Below, piece after piece: positions 33,403 through 42,167 of a stretch of DNA of 64,000 nucleotides. Position 1 is the stretch's first letter. Every line of letters begins with the position of its first letter. The notes under the pieces are model-generated. The model saw nothing but the letters and a program-made list of their open reading frames with translations. It had not been told where the DNA came from and did no database searches. The DNA is from Curtobacterium sp. 9128 (lineage in GTDB: Bacteria; Actinomycetota; Actinomycetes; Actinomycetales; Microbacteriaceae). The stretch lies in the NCBI RefSeq assembly GCF_007673775.1, contig NZ_VEAF01000001.1, positions 624,263 to 688,262 of the forward strand. Reading direction: 5' to 3'. A program made the translations under genes and the position numbers.

Positions 33403-34251
33403 TCAGTACACCTTGCGGATGTAGCTGAGGCAGATGTCGATCTCGACCGTCAGCAGCTTGTCCTGCTTCTGGAACCGCTGCAGCAGGCTGAGGTGGCTCG
33501 GGCTCGAGATGGGAGCGCGGGCCGCCGGGCCGACGATGAACACGGTGTCGTTCTCCGCGGCGTGGATGAGCTTGAACATGTCGTCTTCTCCTGTGTCTGT
33601 GGAGCCCGTCCAGGACCCGTCGTACTCGAAATGCCACGGTTCCCGCGGTGAGAACCCGTCGCCTCGTGGCTGCCACCCGAACCGCGGTCCGTTGGCGTTC
33701 ATCCAGTTCTTCTCAGCCGTGCCGTAGGAGTTCACGCCGCCGCTGAAGTCGACGGCGCGGCCGAGCCCGTGGACGGAGGTCCCGGGCGTCGCGGCCAGGT
33801 TGAACCCGGGCTTGCCGGCCTTGTAGCCGTCGTACAGGTACTGCTGCCGGTCCAGGTCGCGGTAGGCCTCGGCCATGGTCAGCGAGTGCCCGATCGCACC
33901 TCGGAACTCCACTGCCATGGCGGAGAACGCCGCCGCCGCGTCGTCCAGCAGGTACTGCTTCCCGAGCCCGGTCGTGGAATCCCCGACGTACGTGAGTTCC
34001 GACGTCGGGATCTGCCCGTTCGGGTAGTCGCCCGCGGCCTGGACCGAGAACGAACGGGCGCCAGCGGGCGGCCCGGACTCCGGGTAGGACGGCAGTGTCA
34101 GATTCGATGCGGCGTTCGCCCTCGTCGCCCCGCCCAGCGTCGCGGCGCCGAGCGTCGCGGCGGCAGCGAGCATCAGCACCGAGCGCCGGCTCGTTCCCCG
34201 CGGGACCTTCGGCGGGCCCTCCCCCTCGGAGGCGTCGACAGAGTCGGTCAT
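33403..34251 (-). CDS. Tat-exported D-alanyl-D-alanine carboxypeptidase (M15 family)
   Basis: A 282-residue exported protein. The N terminus has a twin-arginine signal (SRRSVLML, hydrophobic core, ANA cleavage site), so it is folded before export. The zinc peptidase motifs of VanY/M15 are present: [11 protein letters not shown] (SxHxxGxAxD) and [11 protein letters not shown]-terminal extension of about 70 residues (from [20 protein letters not shown]) follows the catalytic domain and is of unknown role, perhaps peptidoglycan or surface binding. Two ATGs lie at 34254 and 34251; the second has the better distance to GGGAG. Confidence 0.88.
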   Translation of the reverse strand: MTDSVDASEGEGPPKVPRGTSRRSVLMLAAAATLGAATLGGATRANAASNLTLPSYPESGPPAGARSFSVQAAGDYPNGQIPTSELTYVGDSTTGLGKQYLLDDAAAAFSAMAVEFRGAIGHSLTMAEAYRDLDRQQYLYDGYKAGKPGFNLAATPGTSVHGLGRAVDFSGGVNSYGTAEKNWMNANGPRFGWQPRGDGFSPREPWHFEYDGSWTGSTDTGEDDMFKLIHAAENDTVFIVGPAARAPISSPSHLSLLQRFQKQDKLLTVEIDICLSYIRKVY

Positions 34252-34359
34252 CATGCTCCCCTCTGGGAGAGCACGCCCCTCGTGATCCCCCGTGAGCACA
34301 CTGACAGGTCTGTGCACGGCAGCGTGACCCCAGAACGGGGGGTACGGTACCGGCTGCGG

Positions 34360-34824
34360 TCAGTCCTGCTCGCGCCGGTGCTTGCCCGCTGCGGCCGTCG
34401 GGTCCGCCAACGGGTGGTTCCGGAACCACCGCAACAGCTCCCGCGCCCGGCTGCCGTCGGCACTCGTGTCCCCCGCTCCGAGGAACCCGCTGAACCCCTC
34501 GGGCAGGTCGGTGTCCGCGCTCCGGTCGAAGGCCATCGTCCAGTCCGGGAACCGCCTGGTGTGGATCGACTCCTCCACCAGGAGCGAGACGTCGCCGTGC
34601 CGATCGTCCTCGAGGATGCGTCGGTACGTCGCCATCACGGCGTCGTACGGCCCCTCGAGCAACTGCATGAACCGCCCGGAGCGGTGCACGAGGAGCCCGC
34701 TCAGGCCGTCGGCGGAGTTCCGGTCGCGCGCGTACGCGAGGACGGCTTCCAGTTCGTCGTCGTCGAACCGGTCGACGGCGGAGCTCATGTAGACGAGGGA
34801 GTGCAGCATGGTGTCCCCGATCAT
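34360..34824 (-). CDS. BLUF-domain blue-light sensor protein
   Basis: A 154-residue protein consisting of one BLUF domain plus a C-terminal tail. The flavin-site residues are recognisable: Tyr in [10 protein letters not shown] (Tyr12), Asn in [15 protein letters not shown], and Gln in [18 protein letters not shown] proteins bind FAD and switch conformation in blue light, usually relaying to a partner. No output domain is attached, so this is a short BLUF acting in trans. Start 34824 has GGGAG upstream; 34809 is an alternative. It is divergent from the ice-binding protein gene. Confidence 0.88.
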   Translation of the reverse strand: MIGDTMLHSLVYMSSAVDRFDDDELEAVLAYARDRNSADGLSGLLVHRSGRFMQLLEGPYDAVMATYRRILEDDRHGDVSLLVEESIHTRRFPDWTMAFDRSADTDLPEGFSGFLGAGDTSADGSRARELLRWFRNHPLADPTAAAGKHRREQD

Positions 34825-35058
34825 GCCCGCTCCCGAGCCCCGGCGGAATCCCCTGTCCGGGTGAGGCCGACTCACACACCGAACCGGGCACCGTGCGGCC
34901 GCGGCCACGGCGAACCTGGGCGTCGCATCAGGAACCGGGGTGCAAAGCAACGCATCCTCACCGTTTCGGCGCTCCAGGGCGCACACTGCGGAGACCGGAG
35001 AACACGCGGACGTCGTCGACGCCCGCCTCGTGGCTCTTCCCACCAGACAGGGGCCACC

Positions 35059-36327
35059 ATGGCCACGTCCCGTTCCCTCCGTCCCTCCGCGGCCACGAAG
35101 ACCACCGTGGTCCGCGCGGCCGTCACCGCCGTCACCGGCATCGGACTCGCCGCTGCGATGGCCCTGATGGCAACGTCGTCGGCATCGGCCGCCACCGTCA
35201 TCAGCGGGCCGGTGAACCTCGGGACGGCCGCCACCTACGGCGTCCTCGGCGCGAGCACCGTCACGAACACCGGGGTCACGGTCGTCAACGGTGACCTCGG
35301 TCTCTCCCCCGGGACCTCGATCACCGGGTTCGGCGCCGGGACGTCCGGCATCGTGAACGGCACCGTGCACCAGACCGACGCCGCCGCGGCCCAGGCGCAG
35401 CGGGACACCACGACCGCGTACAACGTCGCCGCGTCCCTCACGCCGATGGAGAGCGGACTCACCGAACTGAACGGGCGCTCCCTCAGCCCTGGCGTCTACT
35501 CCGGCGGCGCACTGTCCCTCGCGGACACCGGCTCGCTCACCCTCGCGGGCAGTGCGAACTCGGTCTGGGTGTTCCAGGCTGCCTCGACGCTCACGATCGG
35601 GTCCGGCACCCGGATCCTCATCACGGGCGGTGCCACCTCCTGCAACGTGTTCTGGCAGGTCGGCAGCTCCGCGACCATCGGGTCCGGCGCGCAGTTCCAG
35701 GGCACCGTGCTCGCACAGCAGTCCATCACCGCCGTCAGCGGCGCCACCGTCCAGGGCCGTCTGCTCGCCCGCACCGCCGCCGTGACGCTCGACACGAACA
35801 CGATCACCGCGTCCTCCGGCTGCCCGGCACCGGGGACCACGTCGGAGACCGTCGCGCCGACGATCACCTCCGGCGCCCCCGCCGACGCCACGGCCGGCCA
35901 GCCGTACAGCACCACCGTCACCGCGACGGGCACCCCGAAGCCGGTCTTCACGGCGACCGGTCTCCCCGCCGGACTCACCATCGACAGCACCACCGGGGTC
36001 GTCTCCGGCACACCGACGACCGCCGGCTCCTCGACGGTCACGATCACGGCCTCCAACGGCACCGCGCCGAACGCGACGCAGGTCGTCACCATCACGGTGC
36101 AGCCGCCCACCGCGACCGGTGGCGCGTCCCCGACGTCCGGTGCCACCGCGCCGGTCGGGCCCGGCACGACGCCCACCGTCGGTGCCGCTCCCGGCAGCGG
36201 CCAGCCCGCGGGTGAGCTCGCCTTCACGGGCAGCGACCCGACCGCCCCGCTCACCGCGGCGGCACTGCTCCTCGCCGCCGGCATCGGGACCGCGGTCCTC
36301 GCCCGACGCCGCTCGCTCCGTCGCTGA
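35059..36327 (+). CDS. Sortase-anchored ice-binding protein (DUF3494) with Ig-like domain
   Basis: A 422-residue exported protein: signal peptide (ending around SSASAATVI), a DUF3494 ice-binding beta-helix ([71 protein letters not shown]), then a He_PIG-type Ig domain ([20 protein letters not shown]), a Thr/Pro/Gly linker, and a C-terminal LAFTG sorting signal with helix and RRR tail. DUF3494 proteins adsorb to ice and inhibit recrystallisation; wall anchoring would place the domain on the cell surface for ice adhesion or protection. ATG 35059. Confidence 0.88.
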   Translation: MATSRSLRPSAATKTTVVRAAVTAVTGIGLAAAMALMATSSASAATVISGPVNLGTAATYGVLGASTVTNTGVTVVNGDLGLSPGTSITGFGAGTSGIVNGTVHQTDAAAAQAQRDTTTAYNVAASLTPMESGLTELNGRSLSPGVYSGGALSLADTGSLTLAGSANSVWVFQAASTLTIGSGTRILITGGATSCNVFWQVGSSATIGSGAQFQGTVLAQQSITAVSGATVQGRLLARTAAVTLDTNTITASSGCPAPGTTSETVAPTITSGAPADATAGQPYSTTVTATGTPKPVFTATGLPAGLTIDSTTGVVSGTPTTAGSSTVTITASNGTAPNATQVVTITVQPPTATGGASPTSGATAPVGPGTTPTVGAAPGSGQPAGELAFTGSDPTAPLTAAALLLAAGIGTAVLARRRSLRR

Positions 36328-36347
36328 CCGCTCGCTCCGTCGCTGAC
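36310..36347 (+). repeat. Tandem 19-bp duplication at the 3' end of the ice-binding protein gene
   Basis: CGCTCGCTCCGTCGCTGAC occurs at 36310-36328 and again at 36329-36347 without spacer. The first copy encodes the last residues and stop; the second is non-coding. Confidence 0.85.
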
Positions 36348-36394
36348 CTGAGCACCGGGCAGCGCAGGTCGGTGGCTGCTGGCACGATGGGGTC

Positions 36395-39300
36395 GTGCCA
36401 GCAGCCCCGATGATCGACGCCGTCGACGTCATCCGCTTCGTCGGGCCGCAGACGTTCGGCCGTGCGCGGGACCTCGTCCGGCGCGGCCTGGTCGAGGAAG
36501 CCACCTGGCACGACGACGGCACCATCACCGCGTCCGTGTCCGGATCAGCCGACGAACCGTACGACGTCCACGTCGACACCATCCTCGCCCGCGGCGAGTT
36601 CGTCCGGCCGGTCCGCTCCCGCTGCACCTGTCCGATCGGCGGCGAGTGCAAGCACGTCGCCGGTGCGCTCCTCACGATCAACGCCCGCGCCGTCGCGGCC
36701 CATGCCGGCCCCCGGCAGGAAGTCCCGGCTCCGTCGGCACCGGACTGGAGGCACGAGGTCGCCCGCCTCGCCGGTGACACCGCACCGCCGGTCACCCCCA
36801 CCAGCACGCCGCTGGGCCTGCAGTTCGAGCTCCGCGACGCGGTCCCCGCCCGGCTCGCCGGCCGGGCCCGGGCCGTCGGCCGACCGCTGCCCACGGCGTC
36901 ACGGTCGGTGCGGCTCGGCGTCCGCCCCGTGACCCGGAGCGACGCGGGCAACTGGGTGCGCGGACAGCTGACGTGGAGCACGCTCCCCTACTCGATGAAC
37001 CGGCTCGGGCTCGACGCCGACCAGCACGCCTGGTTCCAGCAGTTCGCCGCACTGCACCGCGCCGGTCAGCTCGCCGGACTCCCCGGCGAGAGCGACTGGA
37101 TCCACCTCGACGACTTCCGGAGCCCGCTGCTCTGGCCCCTCCTCCGCCAGGCACCGACCCTCGGCATCGCGTTCGTCGTCGGCAAGCGCGAGGGCGCGGT
37201 GACGCTCGGCACCGATGCCCGGGTCCTGCTCGACGTGGCCCGCTCCGACGGCGGCATCGTCATCGGCACGAGCGCGGTCCTCGACGGGCGTCCGGTCGTC
37301 GACGGTGCGGCACGGCTCGTCGGCGACCACGGACTGTACGTCGCGCGCGAGGCTCCGGAGTTCCGCGTCGAGCTCGCCCCGACGCCGGAGCCCGTCCCCG
37401 AGGACCAGCGCCGCATGCTCGTCGAGGGCACACGGATCCAGGTCCCGACGGCCGAGGTCGACGAGTTCCTGGCGGACTGGTCACCGAAGCTCCGCGGCGC
37501 CCTCGGCCTGGTCAGCTCCGACGGGTCGATCGCGCTGCCGGAGCGCACACCGCCGGAACTCGTCCTCACCGTGACCTTCGAACCGGCCAGGGCCCCGCGC
37601 ACCGACGACGTCGCGCACCTGCGGTGGCGCTGGCACGTCGACGGGCGGAAGGACCCCGTCGCGATGCACGGACCGCTGCCGGACCTCTCCGACGTCCGCG
37701 CCACGGACAGCGCCGAGGAGCCCCTCGACTGGTTCGTCGACGGCACGGTCGAGGGCGCCGACGTCGCGGTGCTCGCCGACGAGCTCCTCCCGGCGCTGCC
37801 CGACCACGGCGTCCGCGTCGTCGTGCAGGGCGAACGACTCGACTACGAACGCCTCACCGGCACGCCGAACATCCGGGTCACGACGATGCCGTCGGACAAG
37901 CACGACTGGTTCGACCTCGGGATCGTCGTCAGCGTGAACGGCAGGGAGATCCCGTTCACGCCGCTGCTCACCGCGCTCGCGAGCCGGCAGCGGCGGCTCA
38001 AGCTCGTCGACAACTCGTACCTGTCACTCGCGGATCCGGCGTTCGACCGGCTCAAGGAGCTCATCGACGAGGCACGCGACCAGGACGAGTGGGAGCCGTC
38101 GCAGCCGATGACGATCACGCCGCTGCAGGCCGGGATCTGGTCCGCGTTCGATCAACTCGCCGACGAGACCGACCACGACGAACGCTGGCGAGCCACGGTC
38201 GCGCGGCTCCTCGACGCGGCACCCCCCGACGACGTCGCCGTGCCGGAGACCGTGCACGCCGACCTCCGCCCGTACCAGCGGTCCGGGTACGCGTGGCTGT
38301 CGTTCCTCGTGGCGAACGGCATCGGTGGCGTGCTCGCGGACGACATGGGGCTCGGCAAGACCCTGCAGGCCCTCACGATGATCGCCAGCCGACGGGCGAC
38401 GCTGCCCGACGACCCGCCGTTCCTCGTGGTCGCACCCACGTCCGTCGTCGGCAACTGGGCCGACGAGGCCGCGCGGTTCGTGCCGACCCTGCGCGTCGCG
38501 ACGATCACGACCACGTCCCTGAAGGACCCGGGGCTCGTCGCACGCACCGCCGCGAGCGCCGACGTCGTGGTGACCTCGTACGCGCTGCTGCGCCTCGACG
38601 CCGCCGCGTACACGGACCTGCCGTGGTCGGCGCTCCTGCTCGACGAGGCGCAGTTCGTCAAGAACCCGCAGTCGCAGACCCACCGCGCCGCGGCCGAGCT
38701 GCGAGCGCCGGTGAAGATCGCCATCACGGGCACGCCGCTCGAGAACGGCCTGACCGACCTCTGGGCGCTGTTCTCGATCGTCGCGCCCGGCCTGCTGTCG
38801 TCCTGGACGCGGTTCGGCGACGACTACGTCAAGCCCCTCGCCTCACCCGACCTCCGCGGCGAGGCCCGGAACGAGCTCACGAGCCGGCTGCGTCGACGGA
38901 TCCGTCCGCTCATGCTGCGCCGGACCAAGGAGAGCGTCGCGTCGGACCTGCCTCCGAAGCAGGAGCAGGTCGTGCGGGTCACGCTCGACCCCGCGCACCG
39001 CGACGTCTACGAACGCACGCTCAACCGGGAGCGGCTGAAGGTCCTCGACCTCATCGACGACCTGGACCGCAACCGCATGATCGTCTTCCGCTCCCTGACC
39101 CTGCTGCGGATGCTGGCGCTGTCCCCCGCACTCGTGCGGTCCCCCGACCCCGACGCCTCGACCGACGACGCGCCGATCCCGTCCGCCAAGCTCGAGCTGC
39201 TGCTCGACGAGCTCGAACAGCTCGCCGCGGAGGGCCGGCGCGCCCTGGTGTTCAGCCAGTTCACGTCGTTCCTCGGCATGGTGGCGGACGCGCTCGACGC

Positions 39301-39685
39301 CAGGGCGATCGGGTACGAGTACCTCGACGGTTCGACGCGGGCACGCCCGAAGGTCATCGACCGCTTCCGGAACGGCACCGCCCCCGCGTTCCTCATCTCG
39401 CTCAAGGCCGGCGGGTTCGGGCTGACCCTCACCGAGGCGGACACCGTGTTCGTGCTCGATCCGTGGTGGAACCCCGCGGCCGAGTCCCAGGCGGTGGACC
39501 GGACACACCGCATCGGGCAGACCCGTTCGGTCAACGTGCACCGGCTCATCGCCGAGGACACCATCGAGGAGAAGGTCCTGGCGCTCGCGGCCCGCAAGGC
39601 GCAGCTGTTCGCGACGATGATCGACGACGACGCCCTGTTCGCCGACGATCTCACCGCGGACGACATCCGGTCCCTGCTCGCCTAG
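36395..39685 (+). CDS. SWIM-domain SNF2-family helicase
   Basis: A 1096-residue SWI2/SNF2 ATPase. Residues about 80-90 form a SWIM zinc finger (CTCPIGGECKH). The helicase core shows ADDMGLGKTLQA (Walker A, near residue 650), LLLDEAQFVKN (near 748), ITGTPLENGLTDLWALFSIV, and in the C-terminal lobe FSQFTSFLGM and DPWWNPAAESQAVDRTHRIG. It would translocate on double-stranded DNA and remodel protein-DNA complexes; bacterial members are often associated with DNA repair. Start GTG 36395; ATG 36410 is possible. Confidence 0.92.
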   Translation: MPAAPMIDAVDVIRFVGPQTFGRARDLVRRGLVEEATWHDDGTITASVSGSADEPYDVHVDTILARGEFVRPVRSRCTCPIGGECKHVAGALLTINARAVAAHAGPRQEVPAPSAPDWRHEVARLAGDTAPPVTPTSTPLGLQFELRDAVPARLAGRARAVGRPLPTASRSVRLGVRPVTRSDAGNWVRGQLTWSTLPYSMNRLGLDADQHAWFQQFAALHRAGQLAGLPGESDWIHLDDFRSPLLWPLLRQAPTLGIAFVVGKREGAVTLGTDARVLLDVARSDGGIVIGTSAVLDGRPVVDGAARLVGDHGLYVAREAPEFRVELAPTPEPVPEDQRRMLVEGTRIQVPTAEVDEFLADWSPKLRGALGLVSSDGSIALPERTPPELVLTVTFEPARAPRTDDVAHLRWRWHVDGRKDPVAMHGPLPDLSDVRATDSAEEPLDWFVDGTVEGADVAVLADELLPALPDHGVRVVVQGERLDYERLTGTPNIRVTTMPSDKHDWFDLGIVVSVNGREIPFTPLLTALASRQRRLKLVDNSYLSLADPAFDRLKELIDEARDQDEWEPSQPMTITPLQAGIWSAFDQLADETDHDERWRATVARLLDAAPPDDVAVPETVHADLRPYQRSGYAWLSFLVANGIGGVLADDMGLGKTLQALTMIASRRATLPDDPPFLVVAPTSVVGNWADEAARFVPTLRVATITTTSLKDPGLVARTAASADVVVTSYALLRLDAAAYTDLPWSALLLDEAQFVKNPQSQTHRAAAELRAPVKIAITGTPLENGLTDLWALFSIVAPGLLSSWTRFGDDYVKPLASPDLRGEARNELTSRLRRRIRPLMLRRTKESVASDLPPKQEQVVRVTLDPAHRDVYERTLNRERLKVLDLIDDLDRNRMIVFRSLTLLRMLALSPALVRSPDPDASTDDAPIPSAKLELLLDELEQLAAEGRRALVFSQFTSFLGMVADALDARAIGYEYLDGSTRARPKVIDRFRNGTAPAFLISLKAGGFGLTLTEADTVFVLDPWWNPAAESQAVDRTHRIGQTRSVNVHRLIAEDTIEEKVLALAARKAQLFATMIDDDALFADDLTADDIRSLLA

Positions 39686-39718
39686 GTCCAGGACCCGGAC
39701 GGGCAGGGGACGGCCGTC

Positions 39719-40498
39719 CTAGTGTCCGAGCCCGTCGATCCGGGTGACCTCGTCGGACGACAGCGTCACGGTGGCACCGGCGGCGTTCGAGCGGATGCGG
39801 TCGGGGTTCGACGACTTCGGGATGACGACGAACCCGTGCGCGACGTGCCAGGCGACGATGACCTGCGCGGTGTCGACGTCGTGCGCCTCGGCGATGGCGA
39901 CGAGCGTCGGGTCCTGCAGGTTGCTCGCCTTGAAGGGGCTGTAGCCCTCGAGGACGACACCGCGGTCGCGCAGCCCGTCGGCCACGGCACGGTCGTACTC
40001 GGCCGGGCTCCACTTGATCTGGTTCACCGCGGGCGCCGCCCCGGTGGCCTCGACGAGCTCGTCGATCTGCGCGAGCGAGTAGTTGCTGACACCGACGGCC
40101 TTCGCCAGCCCGTCCCGCTGCGCCTGCACGACCTGCTCCCACACGTCGGGGCGTGCCTCGCCGTTCGGCGGCCAGTGCACGAGCCACAGGTCGAGGTGGT
40201 CCAGGCCGAGCTGCTCGAGGCTCTCCTCGATGGTGGCGCGCACGCGGTCGGCGTTGTCCGGCGGGAGCTTCGTGGTGACGAAGAGATCGTCGCGGGGCAG
40301 GCCGGAGTCGGCGATGGCCTTCCCCACGCCGCGCTGGTTGCGGTAGCCGGTGGCGGTGTCGATGTGGCGGTAGCCGGCCTCGAGGGCGGCACTCACCGCG
40401 GCGGGGGCGTCGGCGTCGGCGATCTGCCAGGTGCCGAAACCGAGGAGCGGCATCGCTCCACCGGTCACCGGGACGGACGGTTCTGCGTAGTCGGTCAT
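39719..40498 (-). CDS. Aldo/keto reductase
   Basis: A 259-residue (beta/alpha)8 NADPH-dependent reductase. The catalytic tetrad is visible: Asp and Tyr in HIDTATGYRNQRGVG (about residues 45-52), Lys in FVTTKLPP (76), His in LVHWPPNG (about 108). NADPH-binding GVSNYS and IPKSSNPDRI segments are also present. Related to 2,5-diketo-gluconate reductases, but substrate not assignable. ATG at 40498. Confidence 0.92.
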   Translation of the reverse strand: MTDYAEPSVPVTGGAMPLLGFGTWQIADADAPAAVSAALEAGYRHIDTATGYRNQRGVGKAIADSGLPRDDLFVTTKLPPDNADRVRATIEESLEQLGLDHLDLWLVHWPPNGEARPDVWEQVVQAQRDGLAKAVGVSNYSLAQIDELVEATGAAPAVNQIKWSPAEYDRAVADGLRDRGVVLEGYSPFKASNLQDPTLVAIAEAHDVDTAQVIVAWHVAHGFVVIPKSSNPDRIRSNAAGATVTLSSDEVTRIDGLGH

Positions 40499-40584
40499 GT
40501 CCTCGTGTCTACGCGGCGATGTCGGAGGCGTCCACCAGGATCCTCAGCAGGCACCACCGAGCACCACCAGGAGCACCACCGCAC

Positions 40585-41358
40585 ATGTCGTCCACCCGAC
40601 GCCGTACCACACGATCCACCCGCACCACCCGGACCGCGCTGACGTCCGCGTTCGTGACCGTCGCCATCGCCGTCCTCGTGTTCGCCCTGCATGCCCGGGG
40701 AGCACTGCCCTCGGAGGCCGACGCGGCAGCGCCGACGGGTACCACCGCGACCACGGAGCCACCGGCAGCCGACGTACCGGAGCCGAGCCGGGCCTCCAGT
40801 CCGGCCGACCTGGCGCGCGCCCGCGCGCTGCTCGCCGCCCTGCCCGTCAAGGGCAAGGCCCCGGCGACGGGGTACGACCGGACCGCCGACTTCGGCAGCC
40901 CGTGGCTGGACGTGGACCACAACGGGTGCGACACCCGCAACGACGTCCTCGCCCGTGACCTGACGGACGTCGTCCGACGCGGTCCCTGCACGGTGCTGTC
41001 CGGCGTGCTCCTGTCGCCGTACTCCGGTGCGCGGATCGACTTCGTCCGGGGCGACACGACGTCGACCCGCGTGCAGATCGACCACGTCGTCGCCCTCGAG
41101 AACGCCTGGGTGACCGGCGCCCAGCAACGCAGCGCGGAGCAGCGGCAGGCGCTCGCCAACGACCCGGAGAACCTGTTCGCGGTCGACCAGCACCAGAACG
41201 CGCAGAAGCGGTCCGGCGACGCCGCCACCTGGCTGCCGGCGGACACCGCGTTCCGGTGCACCTACGTCGCACACCAGGTGTCGGTGAAGTCGAAGTACGG
41301 ACTCTGGGTCGCCCCCGCCGAACACGACGCGATGGTGCGCGTGCTCGACCACTGCTGA
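40585..41358 (+). CDS. Secreted HNH nuclease (DUF1524/GmrSD C-terminal type)
   Basis: A 257-residue protein with an Arg/Thr-rich start, one signal-type helix (ALTSAFVTVAIAVLVFALHA) and an extracellular DUF1524-like nuclease domain: the HNH core lies in QIDHVVALENAW and NDPENLFAVDQHQNAQKR, and a Cys pair may form a disulfide (NGCDTR, GPCTVL). Similar secreted proteins are widespread in Actinobacteria, presumably degrading environmental DNA. ATG 40585 follows CAGGAGC. One copy of the recurring 15-base motif (GGGCCTCCAGTCCGG, 40790-40804) lies inside the coding region. Confidence 0.85.
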   Translation: MSSTRRRTTRSTRTTRTALTSAFVTVAIAVLVFALHARGALPSEADAAAPTGTTATTEPPAADVPEPSRASSPADLARARALLAALPVKGKAPATGYDRTADFGSPWLDVDHNGCDTRNDVLARDLTDVVRRGPCTVLSGVLLSPYSGARIDFVRGDTTSTRVQIDHVVALENAWVTGAQQRSAEQRQALANDPENLFAVDQHQNAQKRSGDAATWLPADTAFRCTYVAHQVSVKSKYGLWVAPAEHDAMVRVLDHC

Positions 41359-41375
41359 TCGCGGACGCGCCACGA

Positions 41376-41390
41376 CCGGACTGGAGGCTC
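41376..41390 (-). repeat. Exact copy of the recurring 15-base motif, minus orientation
   Basis: The complement reads GAGCCTCCAGTCCGG. It is located 18 bases after the nuclease stop, in the intergenic gap before the GPP34 gene. Confidence 0.55.
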
Positions 41391-41424
41391 GACCCGCCCC
41401 CGCACCGCGTGGGACGATGCCGGC

Positions 41425-42084
41425 ATGGCTGAGCAACTCACGGTGCCCCAGGCGTTCGCGCTGCTGCTGACGGGCATCGACGGGCGTCGGGACGTCGACG
41501 GCAGCCGCTTCGACAGCGGCCTGGCCGGCGCGGTGTTGGCCGACCTCGCACTCCGCGGCGCCGTCGAACTCGCGCAGCGTGAGGTCCGCGTCATCGACGG
41601 CGCGTCCACGGGGAGCACGGTGCTCGACACCGTCGTGGCACGGATCGCCGCAGCGTCGTCGCCACGAGGCCCGAAGTGGTGGGTGCGCAAGCTCGGCGGC
41701 CGAGACCTCCGCGACGGCGTGTACGCCGAACTCGTCGACGCCGGCGTCCTCCTCGCGGAGCAGCGGACCACGCTCCGGGTCTTCACGTCGACGGTCTACC
41801 GGGAGCGCGACGGGCGACCGGAACACGACCTGCGGACGAGCGTGCTCGCCGTCCTCGACGGGCGGACCGCTCCCACCCCGTCCGCAGCAGCCGTGATCGG
41901 CCTCCTCGACGCCACCGGCACCCTGCGGCGGCAGTTCGGCAAGGTCGACCGGGCCCGCGTGCGGGACATCACCTCGGGCACGTGGGCGTCGGCGGCGGTG
42001 CGGCAGGTCCTGCGCGACGTGCAGACGGCGATCATGGTCGCCGGGGTCACCGCGGCGTCGGCGGCGACCACCTCGTCGAGCTGA
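41425..42084 (+). CDS. GPP34 (GOLPH3/VPS74) family protein
   Basis: A 219-residue helical protein with the GPP34 pattern: EQLTVPQAFALLLT at the start, LAGAVLADLALRGAVELA, and a CxWWVRKL-like stretch (GPKWWVRKLGG). Eukaryotic relatives bind phosphatidylinositol 4-phosphate in the Golgi; in Actinobacteria the family is common and of unknown function, possibly binding membrane lipids. ATG 41425. Confidence 0.85.
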   Translation: MAEQLTVPQAFALLLTGIDGRRDVDGSRFDSGLAGAVLADLALRGAVELAQREVRVIDGASTGSTVLDTVVARIAAASSPRGPKWWVRKLGGRDLRDGVYAELVDAGVLLAEQRTTLRVFTSTVYRERDGRPEHDLRTSVLAVLDGRTAPTPSAAAVIGLLDATGTLRRQFGKVDRARVRDITSGTWASAAVRQVLRDVQTAIMVAGVTAASAATTSSS

Positions 42085-42167
42085 GCGCTGCCGCGAGGCG
42101 GTCCGCGACGAGCGGATCGTCAGAGCACGTGGTGGGCGATGAGCCGCCCGAGGTAGGCACTCGAGCG

